Part shown: positions 19,483 to 27,851 of the stretch, one piece after another | Layout: each line of letters begins with the position of its first letter | How positions within the stretch are numbered: position 1 is the first letter of the stretch | Source of the DNA: Stutzerimonas stutzeri | Lineage (GTDB): Bacteria; Pseudomonadota; Gammaproteobacteria; Pseudomonadales; Pseudomonadaceae | Direction: 5' to 3' | Assembly: GCF_009789555.1 (NCBI RefSeq) | Contig: NZ_CP046902.1 | Coordinates: 360,001 to 424,000 of the forward strand | Length of the DNA: 64,000 bases | Translations under genes and position numbers: made by a program | The notes under the pieces: generated by a model | Seen by the model: the letters and a program-made list of their open reading frames with translations, nothing else | What the model was told of the DNA's origin: nothing | Database searches by the model: none

Positions 19483-20130
19483 CTAGCTGACGCCCATGTA
19501 GCGGTCAGCGCGATGATTGATCGCCAGCACCAGATTCAAGGCCACCGCGCCCAGGACCGACAGCACGACCTGCTCCGGGGGCACGATGAATATCGCTGCC
19601 AGCACGATCAGCGCATCGACGCCCATCTGGAACGTTCCCGCGCGCAGGCCGAAACGCTCCTGCAAATACAATGCGAGGATATTCACCCCGCCCAGACTGG
19701 CGCGGTGGCGGAACAGCATCAGCAGCCCGATACCCATGGCGAAGCCGCCGAACAGCGCGGCGTAGTAGACGTTCAACTCGGCGAAGCGAATCCAGTGCGG
19801 TGTCAGTTCAGCCAGCAGCGATACCAGCCCCACCGCAATCACCGTGCGCAGGGTGAAACTCCAGCCCATTCGCCAGATAGCCAGCCCGTAGAATGGAATA
19901 TTGATGATAAAAAACACCAGACCGAAAGGCCAACCGGCAAAGTACTTGAACAGAAAAGCCAAGCCGACCGTGCCGCCAGTCAGCAGCCCCGCATGGCTGT
20001 AAAAGGCAATACCCAGCGCGACCATGGCGGTGCCCAGCAGCAGGGCAAGCGCATCCTCCCAAAGCGGATGACGCACGAATATCGCGGCCATGGTCTCCGC
20101 CTGCGCGGCGTCCGGCGTGTCGTTATGCAT
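19483..20130 (-). CDS. YitT-family membrane protein
   Basis: 215 residues from the ATG at 20130 (MHNDTPDA). An in-frame ATG 17 codons upstream is less likely because the added residues are Arg/Pro-rich. Five hydrophobic segments cover about residues 25-190 (ALALLLGTAMVALGIAFYSH, GLVFFIINIPFYGLAI, LRTVIAVGLVSLLAE, YYAALFGGFAMGIGLLMLF, ALIVLAAIFIVPP). The GGTVGLAFL and ASLGGVNILAL blocks are typical of YitT/DUF161 proteins. The usual C-terminal DUF2179 domain is absent, giving the short form. The function is not known; transport is suspected for the family. Confidence 0.85.
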   Translation of the reverse strand: MHNDTPDAAQAETMAAIFVRHPLWEDALALLLGTAMVALGIAFYSHAGLLTGGTVGLAFLFKYFAGWPFGLVFFIINIPFYGLAIWRMGWSFTLRTVIAVGLVSLLAELTPHWIRFAELNVYYAALFGGFAMGIGLLMLFRHRASLGGVNILALYLQERFGLRAGTFQMGVDALIVLAAIFIVPPEQVVLSVLGAVALNLVLAINHRADRYMGVS

Positions 20131-20221
20131 GAAGGCGTCTCGTGGCGAGCGGGTTGCGAGCATAGAGCCCGGCGCCAGCAACGGTCTTGGCGCCGGTCAA
20201 GGAACGATGTAACGGTTCGGT

Positions 20222-20737
20222 TCAGCGCCGCTGCCAGGTCTCGAAGCGATAGGCCGGTGCCTCGCCTTCGCACGGGTGCTCCTGACTGTCGATACGCTGC
20301 CATTCAGCTTCGTCGAAGGCAGGAAAGAATGCATCGCCATCGGGTTCGGCTTCGATCCGCGTGAGGTACAGGCGCTGTGCCTGATCCAGGGCCTGGGTAT
20401 AGAGCTGCGCCCCACCGATCAGCATCAGCTCCTCGACGCCATGCTCACGCGCCCACTGTTCGGCGCGTACCCGCGCGGCACCCAGGCTGGTGAAGGTTTC
20501 GGCGCCATCGAGCTGCAGGCCGGGCTGACGGCTGACCACGAGATTCAAACGGCCCGGCAGCGGCCGGCCGAGCGAGTCCCAGGTCTTGCGCCCCATGATG
20601 ATCGGCTTGCCGAGCGTCATGGCCTTGAAGTGCTTGAGATCCGCCGGCAAGTGCCACGGCATTGCGTTGTCGTGCCCGATGACGCCGTTTCGCGCAACGG
20701 CGGCGATCATCGAAAGGGGAAGGGAGAATTGGCTCAT
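20222..20737 (-). CDS. folA: Dihydrofolate reductase
   Basis: 171 residues. It reduces dihydrofolate to tetrahydrofolate with NADPH for thymidylate and purine synthesis. The classic motifs are present: IAAVARNGVIGHDNAMPWHLPADL, which includes the Met20-loop equivalent and the catalytic acid (Asp in LPADLKHF), the NADPH-binding IIMGRKTWDSLGRPLPGR, and MLIGGAQLYTQAL. The ribosome-binding site is weak. The gene is divergent from glpQ, and a candidate Pho box lies between them. No resistance-associated feature was recognised by eye. Confidence 0.97.
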   Translation of the reverse strand: MSQFSLPLSMIAAVARNGVIGHDNAMPWHLPADLKHFKAMTLGKPIIMGRKTWDSLGRPLPGRLNLVVSRQPGLQLDGAETFTSLGAARVRAEQWAREHGVEELMLIGGAQLYTQALDQAQRLYLTRIEAEPDGDAFFPAFDEAEWQRIDSQEHPCEGEAPAYRFETWQRR

Positions 20738-20792
20738 GGCGGCGAGAATATCAGAGGCCCCGCAAGCCGTCAGCGGCGCCGGATTAATGTCA

Positions 20793-20810
20793 GTATCATC
20801 ACACCGTCAC
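20793..20810 (+). promoter_or_regulatory. Candidate Pho box upstream of glpQ
   Basis: Two 7-mers, GTATCAT (20793-20799) and CCGTCAC (20804-20810), are separated by 4 bases and point toward glpQ, whose ATG is 78 bp downstream. Each matches five of seven positions of the PhoB unit CTGTCAT and the 11-base period is right. It is weaker than the two boxes in the pst operon. glpQ is a typical member of the phosphate-starvation regulon, which supports the call. Confidence 0.5.
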
Positions 20811-20888
20811 ATGCGATCCACCGAAGCGTCAATCGCGCGTCATCCAGGTCCGCCAGGCTGGTGGCTCCATTGATCGAGGAGAGACTCC

Positions 20889-22004
20889 ATGGCTCGCCCT
20901 GTCCGCATCACCCTGCGTCATTGGCTTACCGCCTGCCTGTCGCTGCCAATGGCCGTCTTCGCCGCGTCCCCCCAGACGGCGCACGAGGCGAGGCTGCACG
21001 ACCTGCGAAAAGAACCCAGCCCTCTGGTGATCGCCCACCGCGGCGCCAGCGGCTACGTACCGGAGCACACCCTGGGCGCTTACGCCCTGGCGATTCTGCA
21101 AGGTGCCGACTACATCGAGCCGGACCTGGTGATGACCCGCGACGGCGAGCTGGTGGCCCGCCACGACAACGAGCTCGGACTGACCACCGATGTGTCGCAG
21201 CATCCGGAATTCGCTGATCGCAAGCGCACCCAGACGGTCGATGGGGTCAGCCTGACCGGCTGGTTCAGCGAGGACTTCACCCTGGCCGAACTGAAAACCC
21301 TGCGCGCCATCGAGCGCATTCCGGACATTCGCCCCGGCAACGCCCGCCTCGACCGCAGCCTGGAAATTCCGACCCTGCAGGAAATCATCGATCTGGTGAA
21401 AACCCTGCAGCTGAGCGAACGCAGGCGCATCGGTCTGTACCCCGAAACCAAGCATCCTACCCACTTCCAGACACTCGGCCTGGACATGGAGCAGCCGCTG
21501 GTGCGCATCCTTCACCGCAACGGCTACGCGGGCCGCCACGCGCCGGTGTACATCCAGTCGTTCGAAGTGGAAAACCTCAAGACCCTCAGCCGCCTGACTC
21601 AGCTGCGCCTGGTGCAGCTGTTCGGCGGCGGCCAGCCGTACGATCAGCAGGTGCGCGGCAGCGACCTGACCTATGCACAAATGGCGACCGCTGCAGGCCT
21701 CAAGGCGATTTCGCAGTACGCGGTCGGCGTCGGCCCGGAAAAGAGCTACATCATTCCACGCGATGCCAACGGTAACCTCGGCCAGCCCACCGACTTCGTG
21801 CCGAACGCACACGCCGCAGGGCTCAAAGTGCACCCCTACACCTTCCGCGCCGAAAACGCTTTCCTGCCCAGCAACCTGCGCAAGGGCGATTCACCCGCCG
21901 ATCGCGGCGATATCGAGACCGAGATCCAGGCCTTCCTCGACGCGGGTATCGACGGGCTGTTCATCGACCAGCCGGACATCGCCGTGCGCCTGCGCGCCGA
22001 ATAA
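20889..22004 (+). CDS. glpQ: Periplasmic glycerophosphodiester phosphodiesterase
   Basis: 371 residues with a Sec signal peptide (residues 1-25, ending VFAAS). The GDPD domain follows: IAHRGASGYVPEHTLGAY (about 48-65) with the catalytic His and metal-binding Glu, then the second metal-site block ADYIEPDLVMTRDGELVARHD with the second His. The length matches E. coli GlpQ (358). It hydrolyses glycerophosphodiesters from phospholipids to glycerol-3-phosphate and an alcohol in the periplasm, supplying phosphate and carbon. The start has GAGGAGAG at good spacing. A likely Pho box upstream ties it to the pst genes 15 kb away, and a hairpin follows the stop. Confidence 0.95.
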   Translation: MARPVRITLRHWLTACLSLPMAVFAASPQTAHEARLHDLRKEPSPLVIAHRGASGYVPEHTLGAYALAILQGADYIEPDLVMTRDGELVARHDNELGLTTDVSQHPEFADRKRTQTVDGVSLTGWFSEDFTLAELKTLRAIERIPDIRPGNARLDRSLEIPTLQEIIDLVKTLQLSERRRIGLYPETKHPTHFQTLGLDMEQPLVRILHRNGYAGRHAPVYIQSFEVENLKTLSRLTQLRLVQLFGGGQPYDQQVRGSDLTYAQMATAAGLKAISQYAVGVGPEKSYIIPRDANGNLGQPTDFVPNAHAAGLKVHPYTFRAENAFLPSNLRKGDSPADRGDIETEIQAFLDAGIDGLFIDQPDIAVRLRAE

Positions 22005-22007
22005 GAC

Positions 22008-22043
22008 ATACGAGGCCCGGCACTGGGCGGCCGGGGCTCGTAT
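22008..22043 (+). terminator. Terminator-like hairpin after glpQ
   Basis: ATACGAGGCCCGGC (22008-22021) can pair with GCCGGGGCTCGTAT (22030-22043) with one mismatch in 14 bp and an 8-base loop, starting 3 bp after the stop codon. No T-run follows. Confidence 0.6.
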
Positions 22044-22179
22044 CGGGTGATCGTGAGGCATTCGGGGTTTCGTTGACAGGGAACCCGCCTACACTTGGCC
22101 AGGTATTAGCTTTTGCGGCTGACCGCGACCGATTGCCAGCAGCCGCGGATTCCTAGAACAACCACAAAAAGGAACGAAC

Positions 22180-23154
22180 ATGAAGCCCATCGTCAAATGC
22201 CTGCTGCCCCTCCTGCTGGGCGCCACACTCCCGCTCGCTTCCCCAATCCAGGCTGCCGAATGGCCGACCGACACCGTGCGTCTCGTCGTGCCCTACGCAC
22301 CGGGCGGCACCACCGACGTGCTCTCGCGCAAGGTGGCCGACCTGCTGCAGAAGGAAATCGGCACCGTGGTGGTCGAGAACCGCCCCGGCGCTGGATCGAC
22401 CACCGCCACCGGCCAATTGGCGCGCGGCGGTCGTGGGGCGGACCACACCATCGCCATGGCCTCGCCCGGACATACCATCGGTCCGGTGATCTACAAGAAC
22501 CTGCCCTACGATCCGGTGAAGGACTTCAAATTCATCCGCAACGTGATCGAGATTCCCAACGTCATGGTCGTCCCGGCAAACAGCCCGTACGACAGTGTCG
22601 AGGCCTTCATCGAGGCGGCGAAAACCAGGGAAATGACCTTCAGCTCGGCAGGCGTCGGCAGCTCGATCCACATGTCCGGTGAGCTGTTCAAGGCCATGAC
22701 CGGCACCCGCATGACCCATGTCCCCTTCCGCGGCAGTGGCGAGGCCCTGCCGGCGCTGCTCAGTGGCGACGTGGACGTGTCGTTCGAAAACATGCCGGCG
22801 GTGCTCTCGCACATCCAGTCCGGCAAGCTCCGCGCGCTCGCGGTCACCTCCGCCGAGCCGTCGCCTTATCTACCGGGCGTCGAGCCGCTGTCGAAACTTG
22901 GCGCCGAGCTGGGCCTCGGTGATTTCGTCACCACCGCCTGGTTCGGCCTGGTGGCCGATGACAGCATGTCCGACGAGGCTGTTCGGACACTCCAGGGCGC
23001 GCTGGACAAAGTCATGGAGGACCCGAGTTTCAAGGATTTCGTCGCGCAGATTGGCGGTGAGCCCGCGAGCCAGGAAGGCGACGCCTTTCGTGACTATGTG
23101 GCGCAGGATGTCGAGCGCTGGAATCGGGTAGCCGGGCAGGCGCAACTGGAGTGA
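22180..23154 (+). CDS. tctC: Tripartite tricarboxylate transporter substrate-binding protein (Bug family), copy 1
   Basis: 324 residues. The signal peptide MKPIVKCLLPLLLGATLPLASPIQA is cut near AEWPTD. The mature protein has the Bug/TctC fold: VRLVVPYAPGGTTDVLSRKVADLL, VVVENRPGAGSTTATGQLARG and the late block DFVTTAWFGLVA. It captures a carboxylate-type solute in the periplasm and hands it to a TctA/TctB membrane complex. This copy has no membrane genes of its own and must share those at 25.7-27.6 kb. About 395 bp of its coding region (22249-22643) are nearly identical to copy 2, with only three differences. The ribosome-binding site AAAAGGAA is strong. The substrate is unknown. Confidence 0.9.
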   Translation: MKPIVKCLLPLLLGATLPLASPIQAAEWPTDTVRLVVPYAPGGTTDVLSRKVADLLQKEIGTVVVENRPGAGSTTATGQLARGGRGADHTIAMASPGHTIGPVIYKNLPYDPVKDFKFIRNVIEIPNVMVVPANSPYDSVEAFIEAAKTREMTFSSAGVGSSIHMSGELFKAMTGTRMTHVPFRGSGEALPALLSGDVDVSFENMPAVLSHIQSGKLRALAVTSAEPSPYLPGVEPLSKLGAELGLGDFVTTAWFGLVADDSMSDEAVRTLQGALDKVMEDPSFKDFVAQIGGEPASQEGDAFRDYVAQDVERWNRVAGQAQLE

Positions 23155-23214
23155 GTGGCGCCGGTCGCCGAAAACCCGCCCCGCTCACCAAGGGCCTGCC
23201 GGGGCATTGAGCCG

Positions 23215-24408
23215 TCAGCGAATCGCGCCGGCCTGTCGCAGCGCCGCCAGGTCGGCATCGCTCTTGCCGAGCACACGCTTTAGAACACCGTCGGTGTGCT
23301 GCCCGTGCAACGGCGGCGCCTTGGGCGCAACGGTCGGCGTGCGCGACAAACGCAGCGGGCTGCGCACCATACGCACTTCTCCAGCGACAGGATGCTCGGC
23401 GCTGACCACAAGATCGCGGTAGCGGGCGGTCTGCGAGTCGAACGCCTGCGCCACGTCCTTCACTTCACCGACCGGTATCCCCTGCGCGCGCAGCGCCGCG
23501 ATCAACGCCTCGTTGTTCCAGCCGGCGAACGCCTCCTGCAACAGAGGCAGCAGCACCTCGCGGTGCCCGGTGCGCCCTTTGTTCTCGGTGAAGCGTGGGT
23601 CGGCGTACAGCTCCGGTCGCTTCAGCACGTCCAGGCACAGGCGTCGGTACTGTTCGTCATTGCCCACCGCCAGCGCGATGCTGCCATCGGCCGTATTGAA
23701 CAGCTGATACGGGACGATGCTGGCGTGGGCGTTGCCGTAGCGCTGTGGCACCTTGCCGGTGTTGAGGTAGCCGGAGGCGACATTGGCGAGAAAGTGCAGC
23801 GCACTGTCGGACAAGGCGATATCCACCGACTGTCCCAGACCCGATTTTTCGCGCTCGTACAGCGCGGCGAGGATGCCCTGCACCGCATTCATGCCGGTGA
23901 CCAGATCGATGAACGCAACCCCCAGGCGCATGGGCTCGCCGTCCTTCTCGCCGGTAATCGACATGAAACCGCTCTCGGCCTGAATGATGAAATCGTAGCC
24001 CGGACGGTTCTCCAACGGGTTGTCACGACCGTAGCCGGTGATCGAGCAGTGGATCAACCGTGGGTTCACCGCTGACAGCGCCGCATAGTCCAGCCCGAGG
24101 CGCTTCAGGCTCGCCGGTAGAAAATTCTCCACCACGACATCGGCCTGCGCCGCCAGGTCGAGGATCAGTTGGCGGCCTTCCGGCTTGCGCAGGTCCACCG
24201 CCAGGCTCTGCTTGCTGCGATTGGCGCTGAGGTAGTAGGTCGAAATACCCGCCTTGGCCGGCGGCATCCAGCTGCGAGTGTCGTCACCCCCCTCAGGGCT
24301 TTCGATCTTCCAGACTTCAGCGCCGAGATCGGCCAGTGCCATGGTCGACCACGGCCCCGCCAGGATGCGCGTCAAATCCAGTACCTTGATGCCTTGCAGA
24401 ACGGCCAC
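23215..24408 (-). CDS. CaiB/BaiF family (class III) CoA-transferase
   Basis: 397 residues from a GTG at 24408, chosen because a perfect AAGGAGG (24414-24420) precedes it. The N-terminus then reads MAVLQGIKVLDLTRILAGPW, the standard family opening. Other motifs: DLGAEVWKIESPEGGDDTR (about 29-47), SKQSLAVDLRKPEGR, and the active-site region RPGYDFIIQAESG, whose aspartate forms the acyl-anhydride intermediate. Such enzymes move CoA between carboxylic acids, for example in itaconate, mesaconate, carnitine or oxalate use. Its position between two tctC genes and divergent from tctCBA suggests that it activates the acid the transporter brings in. It shares an operator-like palindrome with tctC copy 2. 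Confidence 0.9.
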   Translation of the reverse strand: MAVLQGIKVLDLTRILAGPWSTMALADLGAEVWKIESPEGGDDTRSWMPPAKAGISTYYLSANRSKQSLAVDLRKPEGRQLILDLAAQADVVVENFLPASLKRLGLDYAALSAVNPRLIHCSITGYGRDNPLENRPGYDFIIQAESGFMSITGEKDGEPMRLGVAFIDLVTGMNAVQGILAALYEREKSGLGQSVDIALSDSALHFLANVASGYLNTGKVPQRYGNAHASIVPYQLFNTADGSIALAVGNDEQYRRLCLDVLKRPELYADPRFTENKGRTGHREVLLPLLQEAFAGWNNEALIAALRAQGIPVGEVKDVAQAFDSQTARYRDLVVSAEHPVAGEVRMVRSPLRLSRTPTVAPKAPPLHGQHTDGVLKRVLGKSDADLAALRQAGAIR

Positions 24409-24497
24409 CGGCGCCTCCTTGTTTGAAATGATCCGCATCGGGGAGTCGAAGTTGACCCAAGCGGGTCGAAACCACAACCGACGACGGCTACAGTTGT

Positions 24498-24512
24498 GTT
24501 CGATAATCGAAC
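24498..24512. promoter_or_regulatory. IclR-type operator palindrome (PcaR-like)
   Basis: A perfect 15-bp palindrome, GTTCGAT-A-ATCGAAC, lies in the divergent region between the CoA-transferase GTG (24408) and tctC copy 2 (24657). From memory, the binding site of PcaR and related IclR-family regulators is GTTCGATAATCGCAC, which differs at one position. It could serve both divergent genes. No IclR gene is in the window, so the regulator would have to be encoded elsewhere. Confidence 0.6.
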
Positions 24513-24656
24513 AGCATTTGAGTTCGACGACGGCCCGGCTGGGCGGCTTCCTTTATGGTGGACAACGTCCGCATCACCGGTAATGGCCGTTTGCCAGCCG
24601 GGCCGGGCGCTCGTTCGCTCCCCGGACGCCACAACAACTACAAGATGGGATTTTCT

Positions 24657-25637
24657 ATGCCGCTGACTCTCAAGCGTACCGTACGCCTGCTTATGCTGGG
24701 CGCCACGCTCCCGCTCCTGTCCCTCTCCGCTCAGGCTGCCGAATGGCCGACCGACACCGTGCGTCTCGTCGTGCCCTACGCACCGGGCGGCACCACCGAC
24801 GTGCTCTCGCGCAAGGTGGCCGATCTGCTGCAGAAGGAAATCGGCACCGTGGTGGTCGAGAACCGCCCCGGCGCTGGGTCGACCACCGCCACCGGCCAAT
24901 TGGCGCGCGGCGGTCGTGGGGCGGACCACACCATCGCCATGGCCTCGCCCGGACATACCATCGGTCCGGTGATCTACAAGAACCTGCCCTACGATCCGGT
25001 GAAGGACTTCAAATTCATCCGCAACGTGATCGAGATTCCCAACGTCATGGTCGTCCCGGCAAACAGCCCGTACGACAGCGTCGAGGCCTTCATCGAGGCG
25101 GCGAAAACCAGGGAAATGACCTTCAGTTCTTCCGGCGTCGGCAGCTCGATCCATATGTCCGGCGAGCTGTTCAAGACCATGACCGGCACCCGCATGACCC
25201 ACGTCCCCTTCCGCGGCAGCGGCGAGGCGCTGCCGGCCCTGCTCAGCGGCGATGTCGACGTGTCGTTCGAGAACATGCCGACCGTGCTCTCGCACATCCA
25301 GTCCGGCAAGCTCAGGGCGCTGGCGGTCACCTCCGCCGAGCCGTCGCCGTATCTGCCAGGCGTCGAGCCGCTGTCGAAACTCGGTGCCGACCAGGGCCTC
25401 GGTGATTTCGTCACCACCGCCTGGTTCGGCCTGATCGCCGATGACAGCATGTCAGACGAGGCTGTGCAGACCTTGCAGGACGCGTTGGGCAAGGTCATGG
25501 AGGATGAAAGCTTCAAGGACTTCGCCGCCCAGATCGGTGGCGAGGCGGCGAGCCAGCAAGGCGATGCGTTCCGCGATTACGTCGCCGAGGACGTGGCGCG
25601 TTGGCAGCACGTGGCCGGCCAGGCCGAACTCCAGTAA
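24657..25637 (+). CDS. tctC: Tripartite tricarboxylate transporter substrate-binding protein (Bug family), copy 2
   Basis: 326 residues from the ATG at 24657. An ATG four codons earlier is possible, and a further one at 24555 would spoil the signal peptide. The signal sequence (MPLTLKRTVRLLMLGATLPLLSLSAQA) differs from that of copy 1, while the next 130 residues are almost identical. Later regions diverge modestly (KTMTG versus KAMTG, PTVLSH versus PAVLSH, ADQGLG versus AELGLG). It starts the tctC-tctB-tctA operon, with tctB 13 bp away, and is therefore the cognate binding protein of the membrane pair. The two binding proteins probably accept the same or related acids. Confidence 0.92.
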   Translation: MPLTLKRTVRLLMLGATLPLLSLSAQAAEWPTDTVRLVVPYAPGGTTDVLSRKVADLLQKEIGTVVVENRPGAGSTTATGQLARGGRGADHTIAMASPGHTIGPVIYKNLPYDPVKDFKFIRNVIEIPNVMVVPANSPYDSVEAFIEAAKTREMTFSSSGVGSSIHMSGELFKTMTGTRMTHVPFRGSGEALPALLSGDVDVSFENMPTVLSHIQSGKLRALAVTSAEPSPYLPGVEPLSKLGADQGLGDFVTTAWFGLIADDSMSDEAVQTLQDALGKVMEDESFKDFAAQIGGEAASQQGDAFRDYVAEDVARWQHVAGQAELQ

Positions 25638-25650
25638 GAGGAGGTCCCGC

Positions 25651-26142
25651 ATGAGCGCTGCCACCGGTCGTCCGCGCTGGGCCAACGTCAATACGCTGCT
25701 CGGCGTCTTCTGGCTGTCGGCTGCGCTGGTGTTCGTTTTCTATCTGGTACCCAACTACATCGAAGAAGCGCCGATGATCCAGAACCCCATGCAGTCGCCG
25801 CGCTGGCTGCCCGGCGTCGCCGGCTGGCTGGTCGCCGTGCTCTCGCTGGCGCTGATCGTCGAAGGCTGCCTGCGGCCGCCGGAACGCACGGCCAGCGCCA
25901 CGGCCAGCGCGCCAGCGTGGCGCTGGCTGTTGATGATCGCCGGATTGGGCGCGTACTGGCTGTTGTTCGAGCCGCTGGGCGCCATCGCCGCCGGCATTCT
26001 CGGCACCCTGCTGTTGTTTGCCGCGCACCCGGTGCGCAAGCCATGGCTGTACCTGCTGGCCGTTGCCTTGCCGTGGCTGGTGAGCCTGTTGTTCATCCAC
26101 GTACTGAACGTCCCGCTGCCTTCGGGCACGCTCTGGGACTGA
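25651..26142 (+). CDS. tctB: Tripartite tricarboxylate transporter small membrane subunit
   Basis: 163 residues from the ATG at 25651, chosen because AAGAGGAGG stands directly upstream. A longer in-frame reading from 25441 overlaps tctC in another frame and is not real. Four hydrophobic helices are visible (LLGVFWLSAALVFVFYLVP, WLPGVAGWLVAVLSLALI, WLLMIAGLGAYWLLFEPLG, LYLLAVALPWLVSLLFIHV), the pattern of the poorly conserved TctB family. It is needed with TctA for uptake. It lies between tctC and tctA with short gaps of 13 and 25 bp. Confidence 0.88.
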   Translation: MSAATGRPRWANVNTLLGVFWLSAALVFVFYLVPNYIEEAPMIQNPMQSPRWLPGVAGWLVAVLSLALIVEGCLRPPERTASATASAPAWRWLLMIAGLGAYWLLFEPLGAIAAGILGTLLLFAAHPVRKPWLYLLAVALPWLVSLLFIHVLNVPLPSGTLWD

Positions 26143-26167
26143 CCCGTCCTTATCCGCGAGTGACCGA

Positions 26168-27646
26168 ATGGAAGGTTTTTCCGAAGTCCTGAGCCTGTTC
26201 CTGAGCGTCGACAACTTCGTCGCAATCGGCATCGGCGTACTGATCGGCGTGGTCGTCGGCGCCATTCCCGGCCTGACCGCAACCATGGCAGTCGCCCTGG
26301 CCCTGCCGTTCACCTTCAGCCTCGAACCGGTCACCGCGATCCTGTTGCTGGTGGGCATTTACAAGGGCGGAATGTACGGCGGCTCGATCACCGCCATCCT
26401 GATCCACACGCCCGGCTCGCCCGCAGCGGCCTGCACGCTGCTCGACGGCTATCCGCTGACCCAGCAAGGCAAGGCCAAGAAGGCGCTGCAGATGGCCCTG
26501 TACTCCTCGTGCATCGCCGATGTGCTGTCGAACCTGGCGTTGATCCTGTTCGCCTCCTACCTGGCGAAGATCGCCCTGAATTTTGGCCCGCCCGAGTTTT
26601 TCTGGCTGATCTGCTTTTCCCTGACGATCATCATTTCGATTGCGGGCGAGTCGGCGATCAAGGGCCTGATTGCCGCGAGCCTCGGGGTGATCGTCTCATC
26701 GATCGGCATGGACGTGGTCTACGGTAGCCAGCGGCTGACCTTCGACAGCTACAACCTGATGGACCGGGTCTCGTTCGTGCCGCTGCTGATCGGGCTGTTC
26801 GCCATACCGGAGGTGATCGACTTCTACCTGAAGAAAGCGGAGCCGCACATCCGCGCGGCGACCAGCGGTGCCGGCCTGACATTCAAGGAACTCAAATCCA
26901 GCCTCAAGACCATCGTGCGCGGCTCGGTCATCGGCGTGATCATCGGAGCGATCCCCGGTACCGGTGCCACCGCGGCGACCTTCATTTCCTATAGCGAAGC
27001 CAAGCGACGCTCGCCGAACGCCGCCAATTTCGGCAAGGGCGAACTCGAAGGCGTTGCCGCGGCGGAGTCCGGCAACAACGGCGTCGCCGGCGCAACGCTT
27101 ATCCCGCTGTTGTCGCTCGGGATTCCCGGCGACGTTATCACCGCGATCATTCTCGGCGCGTTCATGATCCACGGCCTGACACCTGGCCCTGTGCTGTTCC
27201 AGGAGAACCTCACGCTGATCTACGCGCTGTTCTGCGGGATCATGCTGAGTTCGGCGGTGCTGCTGTTCGTCGGCCAGGGCGTGATCAAATATTTCTCGCT
27301 GGTTGCTGACATCCCCAAGGCGATCCTGCTGCCAATCGTCCTGATGTTCTGCGTCTACGGCTCCTTCGCAGTCAACAACAGTGTGTTCGACATCGGCCTG
27401 ATGTTGTTCTTCGGCGTGGTTGGCTACGTATTCAACCGTACCGGCTTCGCCACTGCGCCCTTCCTGCTCGGCTTCATCCTCGGGCCAATGTTCGAAGACA
27501 ACCTGCGGCGCACGCTGCTGATCGGACGCGGCGATCCGATGATTTTCTTCCGCGGCCCGATTACCTGGATCTTCATCGCCCTCACGGCGCTTTCGCTGTT
27601 CTTCGCTATCCGCCGTTACTGGCAGGAGCGCATCCGCCCCCGTTGA
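26168..27646 (+). CDS. tctA: Tripartite tricarboxylate transporter large membrane subunit
   Basis: 492 residues, the usual size (about 500), with 11-12 membrane segments. The two family signatures are present: GAIPGLTATMAVALALPFTFSLEP (about 32-55) with YKGGMYGGSITAILIHTPGSPAA (about 65-87), and the related repeat GAIPGTGATAATFISYSEAKR (about 260-280) followed by NNGVAGATLIPLLSLGIPGD. It is the channel-forming, cation-coupled subunit of the transporter. It ends the operon. Confidence 0.95.
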   Translation: MEGFSEVLSLFLSVDNFVAIGIGVLIGVVVGAIPGLTATMAVALALPFTFSLEPVTAILLLVGIYKGGMYGGSITAILIHTPGSPAAACTLLDGYPLTQQGKAKKALQMALYSSCIADVLSNLALILFASYLAKIALNFGPPEFFWLICFSLTIIISIAGESAIKGLIAASLGVIVSSIGMDVVYGSQRLTFDSYNLMDRVSFVPLLIGLFAIPEVIDFYLKKAEPHIRAATSGAGLTFKELKSSLKTIVRGSVIGVIIGAIPGTGATAATFISYSEAKRRSPNAANFGKGELEGVAAAESGNNGVAGATLIPLLSLGIPGDVITAIILGAFMIHGLTPGPVLFQENLTLIYALFCGIMLSSAVLLFVGQGVIKYFSLVADIPKAILLPIVLMFCVYGSFAVNNSVFDIGLMLFFGVVGYVFNRTGFATAPFLLGFILGPMFEDNLRRTLLIGRGDPMIFFRGPITWIFIALTALSLFFAIRRYWQERIRPR

Positions 27647-27851
27647 AGCGGTCCGGACAGCCGCGCGGCGACGGGGCTGCGCGGCGCCCCGGGGCGCCTG
27701 TCGTCCGCAAGGCTCATCGGCGATCTTCGGCGTGCTGGCAATGTCCAACCACCATCAGCGCGTCGGGGCGCCTAGGCCGCATCCGGCATGCCGACCAGTT
27801 GCGTTACCCTAAGGCGCAACCGGCCGGCGCGCCGAATCAAAAGAGACCCGT

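Noticed and set aside
22073..22095. A TTGACA hexamer upstream of tctC copy 1 with TACACT downstream
   Set aside because: The spacing is only 11 bp, too short for a sigma-70 promoter, and no other -10 fits at 16-18 bp.
27683..27698. The 16-bp perfect palindrome GGCGCCCCGGGGCGCC after tctA
   Set aside because: It has no room for a loop, no T-run, and lies in very GC-rich DNA where such palindromes arise by chance. I could not support it as a terminator or operator.
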